From NCBI RefSeq assembly GCF_013032445.1, contig NZ_WQCA01000004.1, forward strand, positions 248,001 through 312,000: a DNA stretch of 64,000 nt, given 5' to 3'. Source of the DNA: Ruegeria arenilitoris (GTDB taxonomy: Bacteria > Pseudomonadota > Alphaproteobacteria > Rhodobacterales > Rhodobacteraceae). A program made the position numbers and the translations under genes. The notes beneath the pieces were generated by a model. The model saw only the letters and a list, made by a program, of their open reading frames with translations, was not told the DNA's origin and ran no database searches. The stretch's first letter is position 1, and each line of letters opens with the position of its first letter. This document shows, piece after piece, positions 42,576-51,654 of the stretch.

Positions 42576-42612
42576 GTTCACCCGGTGCCTTGCATCGGGT
42601 GAACGCATTTTG
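42576..42612 (+). terminator. Terminator of the nap operon
   Basis: GTTCACCCG (42576-42584) pairs perfectly with CGGGTGAAC (42596-42604); GCATTTT follows. It lies in the 66-bp gap between convergent genes and fits the end of nap. The T-run is short, so efficiency may be moderate. Confidence 0.65.
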
Positions 42613-42622
42613 GGGGTAGGCT

Positions 42623-43657
42623 TTATGCCCCTACATTGACCACCATTTTGCCGAAGTTACCGCCGCTCAGCAGTTGGTTCAGGGCTTCGGGCGCGTTTTC
42701 CAGCCCTTCGACCATATGTTCTTTGTACTGGATCGACCCGTCGGCAAGCCATCCGGTCATGTCGCGGCGGAACTCTTCGTATACCTCGCGCGTGAAGCTA
42801 TCGAAAATGATGAAACCCTGCATTTTCACCTTCATGCGCAACAGCGTGCCCATGATTGCTGGACCCATATCCGGACCTTCGGGCAGCCCCGGCAGGTTAT
42901 ACCACGCGACAACGCCGCAGACCGGCATCCGCGCAAACGGGTTCAGCAGCGGCAGCACCGCATACAGCACCTTGCCACCGACATTTTCGAAATAGACATC
43001 GATTCCGTCCGGGCAAGCCAGTTTCAACTGCTCGGCAAAGTCCGGCGCCCTGTGGTCGATACAGGCATCGAACCCAAGATTTTCTACGATATGCGCACAT
43101 TTCTCCGCACCACCGGCGACGCCCACAACCCGGCATCCTTTGAGCTTTGCGATCTGCCCGACGGTCGCGCCCACAGGCCCGGCAGCGGCCGCAACTACAA
43201 CGGTTTCACCGGGCTTCGGCTCACCGATTTTCAGCAGACCGGCATAGGCGGTATAGCCGGGCATCCCAAGGATACCCAACGCCCAGGACGGGTTTTGCGG
43301 GGATTTGCCAAGGTTCATCACCTCGGTCCCGTCCGAGATTGCATAGTCCTGCCAACCGCTGCCCGACAGGACGTAATCTCCCGCCTCAAACCCCTCAAGA
43401 TTCGACATCACCACCTGCCCCACGACCTGAGCGGTCATGACGCCACCTATGGCCACGGGTTCAGCATATGATTTCGCATCGTTCATACGCCCGCGCATAT
43501 AGGGATCCAAAGACAGATAAACTGTGCGCACCAGCATCTCATTCGGGCCGGGGGTCGGAACCTCGGTCGTGGTCAGGCGCAGCGTGTTTTCGTCCGGCTG
43601 ACCGCTGGGGCGTTCATTCAAAACGATCTGCCGGTTAACGTCTGTGGATTGGGTCAT
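42623..43657 (-). CDS. NADP-dependent MDR oxidoreductase (zinc-independent, CurA-like)
   Basis: This 344-residue medium-chain reductase has the nucleotide motif AAAGPVGATVGQIAKLKG near residue 156 and lacks zinc-binding Cys clusters. It fits the leukotriene B4 dehydrogenase/CurA-like double-bond reductase group, which reduces alpha,beta-unsaturated carbonyls with NADPH. It stands alone, 91 bp downstream of the AraC-type regulator on the same strand, and converges with nap. Substrate is unknown. Confidence 0.88.
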   Translation of the reverse strand: MTQSTDVNRQIVLNERPSGQPDENTLRLTTTEVPTPGPNEMLVRTVYLSLDPYMRGRMNDAKSYAEPVAIGGVMTAQVVGQVVMSNLEGFEAGDYVLSGSGWQDYAISDGTEVMNLGKSPQNPSWALGILGMPGYTAYAGLLKIGEPKPGETVVVAAAAGPVGATVGQIAKLKGCRVVGVAGGAEKCAHIVENLGFDACIDHRAPDFAEQLKLACPDGIDVYFENVGGKVLYAVLPLLNPFARMPVCGVVAWYNLPGLPEGPDMGPAIMGTLLRMKVKMQGFIIFDSFTREVYEEFRRDMTGWLADGSIQYKEHMVEGLENAPEALNQLLSGGNFGKMVVNVGA

Positions 43658-43748
43658 GTTCAGACTCCTTTGTTTTGGGTCTCGTCCTGCGACTTGGGTT
43701 TGCTTTGCTACTGTGCAGAAAGCGTAAGGCTCCGCAACGTCATATACC

Positions 43749-44666
43749 TCAACTGCCGCTGCGGAACGCGGTTGGCGTCTGCCCGAACTCGGCCTTAAAA
43801 GCTCGGGTCATGGCGCTGGCGTTTTCATAACCGCAGCGCCCGGCGATTTCAGCGATGGATTGTTCCGTCTCTTCCGCCAGTTTTCGCGCAAGGTTCAGCC
43901 GCAAACGCCGATACAGCGCCTGCGGCGTGGTTTTCAGTTCGGCCTGTATCCGCAACTCGATCCGTTTCTGCGAGCACCCGATTTTGCGGGCGACTTCTTT
44001 GATCGGCAGCGGCGTTTCCAGATTCACCTGCATCACGGTAAGAGCGCGATTGACCAGGCTGTCTTCGGATTTCAGCGGCAGCGCATAGTGATCCGCGCCG
44101 CCCCGGCTCATCAGCAGATGCGCGACCTCCATCGACAACAGTGGCCCGTGATCGCGGCGAATGAGGGCCGAGGCCAGGTCAAACGCCGCCATCGCCCCGG
44201 AACAAGTCAGACGGTTGCCGTCGATGACATACCGCTCCTGAACCGCGTTGACCGCCGGAAAGGTCTCTTCGAACCGGGCCAGTTCATCCCAGTGAATCGT
44301 CGCCCGGTGATCGTTCAGTAACCCAGCCCGGGCCAACAGCCAGCTGCCGGTGTCCAGACCCGCCAGCTGTGTGTGCCGTCCTGCAGCCGACAGCACAGCA
44401 CGAATGGTGTCACGTGTGTCCAACTTGAGATAACCATAAGACGGCATAACCACCAGCACGTCTCCACGCTGATCAGCCAAAGCGCCGTTCGGCGTGACGG
44501 CAAGCCCGCTGGAGCTTTCAACCAACCCTCCGTCAATCGAACAGAATCGCCACGCATACAGACTCTGCCGTGCTAAAGTGTTTGCCGCCCGCAGCGGCTC
44601 GACCATATTGGCAAGGCAGTGGTTCGAGTATCCGTCGAAAATCAAAATGTTATATTGCCGGGACAA
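43749..44666 (-). CDS. GlxA-type AraC-family regulator
   Basis: This ~305-residue protein has an N-terminal DJ-1/PfpI-like (amidotransferase-like) domain (about 5-175) and a C-terminal AraC helix-turn-helix pair (about 205-300; AEIAGRCGYENASAMTRAFK). I place the start at a TTG (44666) because homology begins at RQYNILIFDGY. An ATG at 44741 would add 25 unrelated residues and leave only 23 bp to the divergent gene. Regulators of this class (GbdR, CdhR, SouR, ArgR) control carnitine, choline and amino-acid catabolism. It probably controls the divergent acyl-CoA genes. Confidence 0.82.
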   Translation of the reverse strand: MSRQYNILIFDGYSNHCLANMVEPLRAANTLARQSLYAWRFCSIDGGLVESSSGLAVTPNGALADQRGDVLVVMPSYGYLKLDTRDTIRAVLSAAGRHTQLAGLDTGSWLLARAGLLNDHRATIHWDELARFEETFPAVNAVQERYVIDGNRLTCSGAMAAFDLASALIRRDHGPLLSMEVAHLLMSRGGADHYALPLKSEDSLVNRALTVMQVNLETPLPIKEVARKIGCSQKRIELRIQAELKTTPQALYRRLRLNLARKLAEETEQSIAEIAGRCGYENASAMTRAFKAEFGQTPTAFRSGS

Positions 44667-44764
44667 ATTTTTTCCAACTCTGCACGATTCCGAACTAATT
44701 CTGCATGTCGTGAAAATGCGCAATGCCGTTTCTTGCGTCAATCACCTATCTAAGGATACGCGCC

Positions 44765-45925
44765 ATGCAGTTTGGTCTGTCAGAAGAACAGGAAATGATC
44801 GTTTCGACTGTTCGCAGCTTCGTCGAAAACGAAATCTACCCGCACGAGGCCGAGGTTGAACGCACCGGTCAGGTCCCGCATGAGCTGGGCGAGCAGATCA
44901 AGCAGAAGTGCATCGATCTGGGTTTTTACGCCTGTAACTTCCCCGAAGAGGTTGGCGGCGCCGGTTTGTCGCATTTCGACTTCACGCTGGTCGAGCGTGA
45001 ACTGGGCCGTGGTTCAATGGCGCTGACCCATTTCTTTGGTCGCCCCCAGAACATCCTGATGGCCTGTAACGACGAGCAGCGTGAACGTTACCTGCTGCCC
45101 GCCGTACGTGGTGAGAAAATGGACGCGCTGGCAATGACCGAGCCGGACGCAGGTTCGGACGTGCGTGGCATGAAATGTCAGGCCGTGCGTGACGGCGGTG
45201 ACTGGGTCGTCAACGGCTCGAAACACTTCATCTCGGGCGCGGAACACGCGGATTTCTTCATCGTCTTCATCGCCACCGGTGTGGATGAGACCCCGAAAGG
45301 CCCCAAAAAGCGCATCACCACCTTCCTGGTGGATCGCGGCACGCCCGGTTTTGAGGTACGCGAGGGCTACAACTCGGTCAGCCACAAGGGTTACAAGAAC
45401 TACATCCTGTATTTCGACAATTGCCGCCTGCCCGATGCGCAGGTTCTGGGCGAGGTCGATGGCGGCTTTGCCGTGATGAACGAATGGCTCTACGCGACCC
45501 GCCTGACGGTTGCGGCCTTCTCGGTTGGTCGTGCGCGCCGTTGCTTTGACTATGCTCTGAACTATTCGGCCGAGCGTAAGCAGTTCGGTCAACCCATCGG
45601 CAAGTTCCAGGGTATCGGTTTTCAGATCGCCGACATGATCACCGAGATCGACGCCGCCGACTGGCTGACCCTGTCCGCCGCGTGGCGTCTGGACGAAAAC
45701 CTGCCGTCAAACCGCGAAATCGCCTCGGCCAAGCTGTACGCGTCCGAGATGCTGGCGCGGGTCACCGATACGACTCTGCAAATCTATGGCGGCATGGGCC
45801 TGATGGATGACTTCCCGATCGAACGCTTTTGGCGCGATGCCCGGGTTGAGCGCATCTGGGATGGCACTAGCGAGATTCAGCGTCACATCATCAGCCGCGA
45901 TCTTCTGCGTCCCCTCGGCGCATAA
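44765..45925 (+). CDS. Acyl-CoA dehydrogenase (CaiA-like crotonobetainyl-CoA reductase candidate)
   Basis: This 386-residue flavoprotein has the ACAD motifs AMTEPDAGSDVRGMK and QFGQPIGKFQGIGF. At the usual catalytic-base position (IYEGTS in MCAD) it has Asp (IWDGTSEIQR). The start at 44765 fits the family; an in-frame ATG lies 42 bp upstream without homology. It leads a set with an ADP-forming ligase and CaiD, next to a GlxA-type regulator. A short unsaturated or betainyl acyl-CoA is the likely substrate, which is inferred from the neighbours. Confidence 0.85.
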   Translation: MQFGLSEEQEMIVSTVRSFVENEIYPHEAEVERTGQVPHELGEQIKQKCIDLGFYACNFPEEVGGAGLSHFDFTLVERELGRGSMALTHFFGRPQNILMACNDEQRERYLLPAVRGEKMDALAMTEPDAGSDVRGMKCQAVRDGGDWVVNGSKHFISGAEHADFFIVFIATGVDETPKGPKKRITTFLVDRGTPGFEVREGYNSVSHKGYKNYILYFDNCRLPDAQVLGEVDGGFAVMNEWLYATRLTVAAFSVGRARRCFDYALNYSAERKQFGQPIGKFQGIGFQIADMITEIDAADWLTLSAAWRLDENLPSNREIASAKLYASEMLARVTDTTLQIYGGMGLMDDFPIERFWRDARVERIWDGTSEIQRHIISRDLLRPLGA

Positions 45926-45942
45926 GACCACGCTACTGCGGT

Positions 45943-45988
45943 GAGCGGGCTCTGGCATCAAATGCTCTCACTCTGCCAGGGTCCGCTC
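45943..45988 (+). promoter_or_regulatory. Long hairpin between acyl-CoA dehydrogenase and ligase genes
   Basis: A 15-bp stem pairs 45943-45957 (GAGCGGGCTCTGGCA) with 45974-45988 with two G-T wobbles around a 16-base loop. It lies 18 bp after the dehydrogenase stop. No T-run follows, so it is probably a stabilising, processing or attenuating element. Confidence 0.6.
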
Positions 45989-45991
45989 TCC

Positions 45992-46024
45992 GTCGTTTAT
46001 TTCCAACGACACGATCAGGATCGT
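45992..46024 (+). promoter_or_regulatory. Two small hairpins in the ligase leader, one around the ribosome site
   Basis: GTCGTT/AACGAC (45992-46010) and ACGAT/ATCGT (46011-46024) are short stems directly before the ligase start at 46027. The loop of the second is CAGG, part of the AGGA ribosome site. The leader could therefore control translation. Confidence 0.4.
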
Positions 46025-46026
46025 CG

Positions 46027-48042
46027 ATGAACAGAGATCTTACCCGGCTGCTGCGCCCGAAAACCATTGCCGTCATTGGGGGCGGCGCCTGGTGCCAACA
46101 GGTTATTCTGCAATCGGAACGCATGGGCTATGCGGGTCAAATCTGGCCGGTACATCCCAAGGCCACGGAAATCGCAGGCCATACGGTTTATGGGCACCTC
46201 GAAGACCTGCCCGAGGCTCCCGACGCGGTGTTCATCGGCATCAACCGCCACGCCACGATCGAGGCGGTTCACATTCTGTCCAGCATGGGCGCCGGTGGCG
46301 CGGTGTGTTTTGCCTCGGGCTTTTCCGAGGCTGCGGCCGAGGATGATACGGGCGGAGACCTGCAGGACCAACTGATCGCTGCTGCCGGTGACATGCCCAT
46401 TCTGGGGCCAAACTGCTATGGTTTCATCAACGCATTGGACGGCGCGCTGCTGTGGCCCGATCAGCACGGTGCGACCCCGGTAGAAAAGGGCGTCGCGATC
46501 CTGACGCAAAGTTCGAACATTTCGATCAACCTGACCATGCAAAAGCGTGGCCTGCCAATTGCTTATATGGTGACCTGTGGGAACATGGCGCAGACCAGCC
46601 AGGCCGAGATCGCCTCGGCCCTGATTGACGATCCGCGTGTAACCGCCGTTGGCCTGCATATCGAGGGCTTCAAAGACATCCGCGAATGGGAAGCGCTGGC
46701 CGCCAAAGCGCACAACAAAGGTATCCCTCTGGTCGCGCTCAAGGTTGGCGCATCGGAACAGGCGCAGGCGGCCACCGTGTCACACACCGCGTCGCTGGCA
46801 GGCAGCGATGCCGGGGCGCAGGCTCTGTTGGAACGCCTTGGCGTCCCACGTCTGTCCGCCCTACCCGATTTCCTTGAAACGCTGAAACTGCTGCATTGCT
46901 ATGGCCCGTTACCGGGCGGCAACATCGCCTCGATCAGCTGTTCGGGGGGCGAGGCCAGCCTGATCGCGGATATGGCCGTGGGCACGGGTTTGACCTTCCC
47001 GCGTTTGACCGATGACAAGAAAGCCCACTTGCGCGACGCCCTTGGTCCCATGGTCGCCCTGAATAACCCGTTGGATTACCACACCTATATCTGGCGCGAC
47101 GAAGAAGCGATGACCAAGGCGTGGTCCGGCATGACCGGCAACGATATCGACCTGACCTTCTCGATCGTCGACTACCCGACCACCGACCCGACCGACTGGA
47201 CCTGCGCCTCGCGCGCGGCGATGAAAGTCCGTGCGGAGACCGGCGCGCGGTTCGCAATTGTCGCGACGTTGCCGGAACTGCTGCCGGAAGACGTTGCACA
47301 AGAACTGATGGCCGGGGGCGTCGTGCCCTTCATGGGTTTGGGCGAAGCACTGGCCGCCGCCCGCGCGGCAGCTCAGATCGCGGCACCGTCCACGCATCCC
47401 GTTTGGCTGCCCGGCACCGCCGAGGCGAACCGGACCCTGACCGAGGGCGAGTCCAAACAGGCTCTGGCCGATTGCGGGTTGCGCATCCCGCAGAACCGTA
47501 CGGTTAGCGGTGCCGACGAAGCAAAAGCGGCGGCACAGGAAATGGACGCTCCTTTTGCCGTCAAAGGCGTTGGTCTTGCCCATAAATCCGAACATTCTGC
47601 GGTTCGGCTAGGCGTTCAGGCCGAAGACGTGGCAGATGTCGCCACCGATATCGGTACCAACGAGATTCTGGTCGAAGAGATGATCACCGGAACCGTTGCC
47701 GAATTGCTGGTCGGCGTGGTTCGCGACCCGGCGCACGGCTTTGTGCTTACCTTGGGCGCAGGCGGTGTACTGACCGAGGTTCTGCGCGATACCGCATCCC
47801 TGCTGGTGCCCAGCTCACCCGACGATGTCCGCGTCGCGCTTGGCAAGCTGAAAATCGCACCGCTGCTTGCGGGCTATCGCGGCCAACCAGCGGCTGATAT
47901 GGATGCGATCATCACCGCGATTGAGGCCGTTCAGGCCTATGTCATGCAAAATGCCGACACGCTTGGCGAGGTCGAGATTAACCCGCTCCTCTGCACGCCC
48001 GACAAGGCCGTCGCGGTGGATGCCCTCATCAGAAAGGCCTGA
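46027..48042 (+). CDS. ADP-forming acyl-CoA synthetase (acetate--CoA ligase family)
   Basis: This 671-residue protein fuses the alpha and beta parts of an ADP-forming acyl-CoA synthetase. It has an N-terminal CoA-binding Rossmann domain (5-135), a succinyl-CoA-ligase-like domain (about 145-440, with VSHTASLAGSD) and a C-terminal ATP-grasp domain (about 460-670, with VKGVGLAHKSEHSAV). It would activate an acid to its CoA ester with ATP, giving ADP and phosphate. Between a CaiA-like dehydrogenase and CaiD it could take the place of the CaiB/CaiC CoA-transfer step. Substrate is inferred. Confidence 0.88.
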   Translation: MNRDLTRLLRPKTIAVIGGGAWCQQVILQSERMGYAGQIWPVHPKATEIAGHTVYGHLEDLPEAPDAVFIGINRHATIEAVHILSSMGAGGAVCFASGFSEAAAEDDTGGDLQDQLIAAAGDMPILGPNCYGFINALDGALLWPDQHGATPVEKGVAILTQSSNISINLTMQKRGLPIAYMVTCGNMAQTSQAEIASALIDDPRVTAVGLHIEGFKDIREWEALAAKAHNKGIPLVALKVGASEQAQAATVSHTASLAGSDAGAQALLERLGVPRLSALPDFLETLKLLHCYGPLPGGNIASISCSGGEASLIADMAVGTGLTFPRLTDDKKAHLRDALGPMVALNNPLDYHTYIWRDEEAMTKAWSGMTGNDIDLTFSIVDYPTTDPTDWTCASRAAMKVRAETGARFAIVATLPELLPEDVAQELMAGGVVPFMGLGEALAAARAAAQIAAPSTHPVWLPGTAEANRTLTEGESKQALADCGLRIPQNRTVSGADEAKAAAQEMDAPFAVKGVGLAHKSEHSAVRLGVQAEDVADVATDIGTNEILVEEMITGTVAELLVGVVRDPAHGFVLTLGAGGVLTEVLRDTASLLVPSSPDDVRVALGKLKIAPLLAGYRGQPAADMDAIITAIEAVQAYVMQNADTLGEVEINPLLCTPDKAVAVDALIRKA

Positions 48043-48045
48043 GAT

Positions 48046-48825
48046 ATGGACCCGATCAAAACCCGCCGCGAAGGGGCGATCCTTGAGGTGACGCTGGACC
48101 GGCCCAAGGCCAACGCCATCGACCTAGCCACTAGCCGCAGAATGGGCGAGGTCTTTGCCGAATTCCGTGACGATCCGGAACTGCGCGTGGCCATCATTAC
48201 CGGCGCGGGCGAGAAGTTTTTCTGCCCCGGCTGGGACCTGAAAGCTGCCGCCGACGGTGATGCGGTTGATGGCGACTATGGTGTTGGTGGTTTCGGCGGC
48301 CTACAGGAACTGCGCGATCTGAACAAACCCGTAATTGCTGCTGTGAACGGTATCGCCTGCGGTGGCGGGCTGGAACTGGCGATCTCGGCGGACATGATCA
48401 TCGCTGCAGAACACGCAACTTTCGCGCTGCCGGAAATCCGTTCTGGCACCGTGGCAGATGCAGCCAGCATCAAGCTGCCCAAGCGCATCCCCTATCACAT
48501 CGCCATGGAACTGCTGCTTACCGGCCGCTGGTTTGATGCCGAGGAAGCCAACCGTTGGGGTCTGGTGAACGAAATTGTCGCCGCCAACCAACTGATGGAC
48601 CGCGCGTGGGAACTGGCCCGTTTGCTGGCCTCGGGGCCGCCGCTGGTTTACGCCGCGATCAAAGAGGTTGTCCGCGACGCCGAGGACAGCAAATTCCAGG
48701 ACGCGATGAACCGCATCACCAAACGCCAGTTGCGCACCGTCGACGTGCTTTACGCCAGCGACGACCAGTTGGAAGGCGCCCGCGCCTTTGCGGAAAAACG
48801 CGACCCGGTCTGGAAGGGCAAGTAA
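48046..48825 (+). CDS. caiD: Enoyl-CoA hydratase, CaiD-type (carnitinyl-CoA dehydratase)
   Basis: This 259-residue crotonase-family protein is strikingly close to E. coli CaiD as I remember it: LDRPKANAID, FRDDPELRVAIITGAGEKFF, GWDLKAAADG and the C-terminal FAEKRDPVWKGK all match. The two crotonase glutamates are E110 (LELA) and E130 (LPEIRSG). The reaction would be reversible hydration of crotonobetainyl-CoA to carnitinyl-CoA. It begins 3 bp after the ligase stop. Very similar enzymes exist for other short enoyl-CoAs, so the symbol is likely but not proven. Confidence 0.82.
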   Translation: MDPIKTRREGAILEVTLDRPKANAIDLATSRRMGEVFAEFRDDPELRVAIITGAGEKFFCPGWDLKAAADGDAVDGDYGVGGFGGLQELRDLNKPVIAAVNGIACGGGLELAISADMIIAAEHATFALPEIRSGTVADAASIKLPKRIPYHIAMELLLTGRWFDAEEANRWGLVNEIVAANQLMDRAWELARLLASGPPLVYAAIKEVVRDAEDSKFQDAMNRITKRQLRTVDVLYASDDQLEGARAFAEKRDPVWKGK

Positions 48826-48829
48826 AAGG

Positions 48830-50071
48830 TCAACGCTTCGGAGGTGTCAGCCATTGCGCTGACATGCCGAAGTTCGACTCTTTCAGCTCTTGCTTAGCGA
48901 TGGCCTGCAGATGCACCTCATCCGGGCCATCCGCATAGCGCAGCGCCCGCGCCCAGGTATAGCTGTCGGCCAGCGGCGTGTCCGGCGTCATGCCCATGGC
49001 GCCAAAGACCTGCATCGCACGATCAGTCACGGTGGCGTGCACATTGGGCGCTACCACTTTGATCAGTGAGATTTCACGCCGCGCAGCCTTGGCGCCGACC
49101 TGATCAATCTTCCACGCCGCCTGCAGGGTCAGCAGTCGCGCCTGATCGATCTCAAGCCGTGATTTCGCGATCCATTCCCGGATCACCCCCTGCTCTGACA
49201 GCTGCTTGCCGAAGGTCTTCCGCTCCTGCGCGCGTTCTACCATCAGTGACAGCGCCATTTCGGCGGCACCGACCGAGCGCATACAGTGATGAATACGCCC
49301 CGGCCCCAGCCGCGCCTGCGCCAGAGCAAACCCACTGCCTTCTTCGCCCAGCAGATTGCCGGCGGGAACGCGCACATCCTTGAAGACCAGTTCCGCATGG
49401 CCCTCAGGATCGTGCATGTTCAGGATCGTGGGGTTGCGCACGATCTCAAGACCCAGCGTGTCCTTGGGCACGATCACCATGCTCTGCTGCTTGTGCCGGT
49501 CCGCATTCGGGTCGGTCTTGCCCATGACGATGAACATCTTGGTGTTCGGGTGGCAGGCATTGGTAATGAACCATTTGCGGCCGTTAAGGACATACTCATC
49601 CCCCACGCGCCGGATCGAGGTGGTGATGTTGGTCGCGTCCGAACTGGCTACGTCCGGTTCCGTCATCGCAAAGGCTGATCGGATTTCACCATTCAGCAAC
49701 GGCAACAGCCATTCCTCGCGCTGTTCGGGCGTAGCGAACATGTGCAGCAGTTCCATGTTGCCGGTGTCCGGCGCGCTGCAGTTGAACACCTCGGAGGACC
49801 ATGTCACCTGCCCCATCAACTCGGCCAACGGGGCGTATTCCAAATTGCTCAGCCGCGTGCCGGGTTCATCGTCGCGCAAGGAAGGTAGGAACAGATTCCA
49901 CAACCCTTCAGCCCGGGCCAGAGCCTTGAGATCCTCCATGAAAGACACAGGAAAGTTACCCGCCTCAATCTCTTCCTTGTGGTCGCGGATGCGCGGATAG
50001 ATATGCGCCTCCATAAAGCGTTTTAGCTGGTCGCGGTAATCCACGGCGCGAGGCGACAGGGCAAAATCCAT
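48830..50071 (-). CDS. Acyl-CoA dehydrogenase (ACAD10/11-like)
   Basis: This 413-residue acyl-CoA dehydrogenase shows AMTEPDVASSDATN, KWFITNACHPNTK and the C-terminal YADGPDEVHLQAIA. The ADGPDEVH ending is typical of the ACAD10/11-like branch, which has Asp at the catalytic-base position. It converges on caiD with a 4-bp gap and has its own promoter region at 50072-50280, shared with the GntR gene. It may act on longer or branched acyl-CoAs. A link to the carnitine-like cluster is possible only by position. Confidence 0.88.
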   Translation of the reverse strand: MDFALSPRAVDYRDQLKRFMEAHIYPRIRDHKEEIEAGNFPVSFMEDLKALARAEGLWNLFLPSLRDDEPGTRLSNLEYAPLAELMGQVTWSSEVFNCSAPDTGNMELLHMFATPEQREEWLLPLLNGEIRSAFAMTEPDVASSDATNITTSIRRVGDEYVLNGRKWFITNACHPNTKMFIVMGKTDPNADRHKQQSMVIVPKDTLGLEIVRNPTILNMHDPEGHAELVFKDVRVPAGNLLGEEGSGFALAQARLGPGRIHHCMRSVGAAEMALSLMVERAQERKTFGKQLSEQGVIREWIAKSRLEIDQARLLTLQAAWKIDQVGAKAARREISLIKVVAPNVHATVTDRAMQVFGAMGMTPDTPLADSYTWARALRYADGPDEVHLQAIAKQELKESNFGMSAQWLTPPKR

Positions 50072-50280
50072 TGTGATCCCTTTTCAGGCTGTTACGTCAG
50101 ACCATTCTCCGTACCCTAGCCGCGCGATTGGCGTTTGTGAAACCCGCTGGCAGGGTCTCAGTCGCAAGTGCCGCAAGGTCACTCCGGTTGCCGCCACAGC
50201 CCACCCGCTCACAGCTCTGTTGCTCAACCTCCTGCATAAAGGTAAGCGTCTGTGAACACGTGAAATGAACCGAGGGTCAG

Positions 50281-50889
50281 GTGTCTGAGCAGCAGATCAA
50301 GAAATCGGATGACATCGCCGACAAGCTGTCGATGCGGATTGTCCAGGGGGCGCTGAAGCCCGGAGAAAAGCTGCGGCAAGACCTAATCGCGCGCGAGTTC
50401 GGGGTCAGCCAGGTGACCGTGCGCGAAGCTTTGTTGAACCTTGCCTCCAAAGGGCTGACGGTCGCCGTGCCGCGCCGGGGGATGTGCGTAGCGCCGATGG
50501 ATCAGAATGCTATTCAGGAGCTTCGCGTGATGCGCCGCGCGCTGGAACCGGTCGCGTTGCTGCATTCCGTGCCCAACCTGACAACCAATCAGATCGCGTT
50601 GATCGAACAGGTTCACGAAGACTGCGACGGGGCCACCACCGCGGATGATTGGGAGGACGCTAATCAGCGCTTTCACATGGCCGTCATCGCCGCCTGCAAC
50701 ATGCCGCGCATGATCTCAGAGATCAAAAACCTACAAGTGCTGTACACGTGGCATTTCAACAATCTGCACACCGCCAAATGGCGCCAACGCGCAGACCCGG
50801 ATCATGCCGCCATTCTGGCCGCCATCAAGGATCGCGATGCGGCCAAGGCCCATTCGGTGATGCAGCGCCACCTGACACGGTTAGCCTAG
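50281..50889 (+). CDS. GntR-family regulator with FCD domain, BioR candidate
   Basis: This 202-residue protein has a GntR winged helix (about 8-75; LIAREFGVSQVTVREALLNL) and an FCD effector domain with likely metal ligands (NQRFHMAV, HAAIL, MQRHL). The start codon is GTG. It converges with bioC six bases away and is divergent from the acyl-CoA dehydrogenase at 50071. BioR, the alphaproteobacterial biotin repressor, is a GntR protein often encoded beside the bio operon, and BioR-like boxes precede bioB. No such box is seen before this gene, so control of the acyl-CoA genes remains possible. Confidence 0.85.
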   Translation: MSEQQIKKSDDIADKLSMRIVQGALKPGEKLRQDLIAREFGVSQVTVREALLNLASKGLTVAVPRRGMCVAPMDQNAIQELRVMRRALEPVALLHSVPNLTTNQIALIEQVHEDCDGATTADDWEDANQRFHMAVIAACNMPRMISEIKNLQVLYTWHFNNLHTAKWRQRADPDHAAILAAIKDRDAAKAHSVMQRHLTRLA

Positions 50890-50895
50890 ACCGGA

Positions 50896-51654
50896 TTAAC
50901 CGGGTTTGCGGGCGATGATCCATGTCGGGTGGTAGGTCAGCGGAACGCCGGACTCGCCCCCGAACTGTCGGATATAGTCATTGGTGAAGGCCATCAGGCT
51001 GGACTTGGTCCAGGTTTTACGCGCGCGTCCATTTACGCCGGTCCGGCGCAGGTGCTCCAACACTTTGCGGGGCGAGGAAAAATACATCTGCCGTTCCACC
51101 TCTCCGGCGGAGACAACATCCAGAATGCCCTCGACAGCAGTAGTCAGAACGTCCGGCCCACACAGCCCCGGCGCTTTCGCTGCCGACCCGACCTGAACCA
51201 ATTCGTGGTATTGCTGGGGACCAAACCCCGAAACGGCAAGCCAGCCTCCGGGTGCCAATCCCATCGCGGCCCGGTGCAGGAATACCGCGGGATCGGGAAG
51301 CCACTGGACCATTGAGGCCGAAGCAATCAGATGCGGTTTCGCGGGCCATGCGACGTGCTCGGCATCACCGCATAGAAATTCGGCACCAAAGGTGGCGGCG
51401 GTCACATCGGCCTCGGGCGAGAGGTCATTGACCGTGAGCCTGTCGAACGCGAAATGCTCGCAAAGCTGTTGCGTCAGGTGACCAGTGCCGCAGCCGAATT
51501 CCAAAGCCGAGGCGAAGTGCTGCGGTGCGCCGCCATCGCGCAGGTCCTGCGCTAAGCGATCCGCGATCTTAGCCTGCTGACCCGCCGAGTCGTGATAGGT
51601 CATGAAACTACGGCTGAAGCTGCGCTGGACACGGTCAGTCAACTGAGCGTTCAT
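50896..51654 (-). CDS. bioC: Malonyl-ACP O-methyltransferase BioC
   Basis: This 252-residue SAM methyltransferase has motif I EFGCGTGHLT near residue 58 and the BioC-like start VQRSFSRSFMTYHDSAGQQ. BioC methylates malonyl-ACP so that fatty acid synthase can build the pimeloyl chain. The start at 51654 gives an ATGA overlap with bioG; the frame is open further upstream. It is the last gene of bioBFDAGC. Confidence 0.88.
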   Translation of the reverse strand: MNAQLTDRVQRSFSRSFMTYHDSAGQQAKIADRLAQDLRDGGAPQHFASALEFGCGTGHLTQQLCEHFAFDRLTVNDLSPEADVTAATFGAEFLCGDAEHVAWPAKPHLIASASMVQWLPDPAVFLHRAAMGLAPGGWLAVSGFGPQQYHELVQVGSAAKAPGLCGPDVLTTAVEGILDVVSAGEVERQMYFSSPRKVLEHLRRTGVNGRARKTWTKSSLMAFTNDYIRQFGGESGVPLTYHPTWIIARKPG

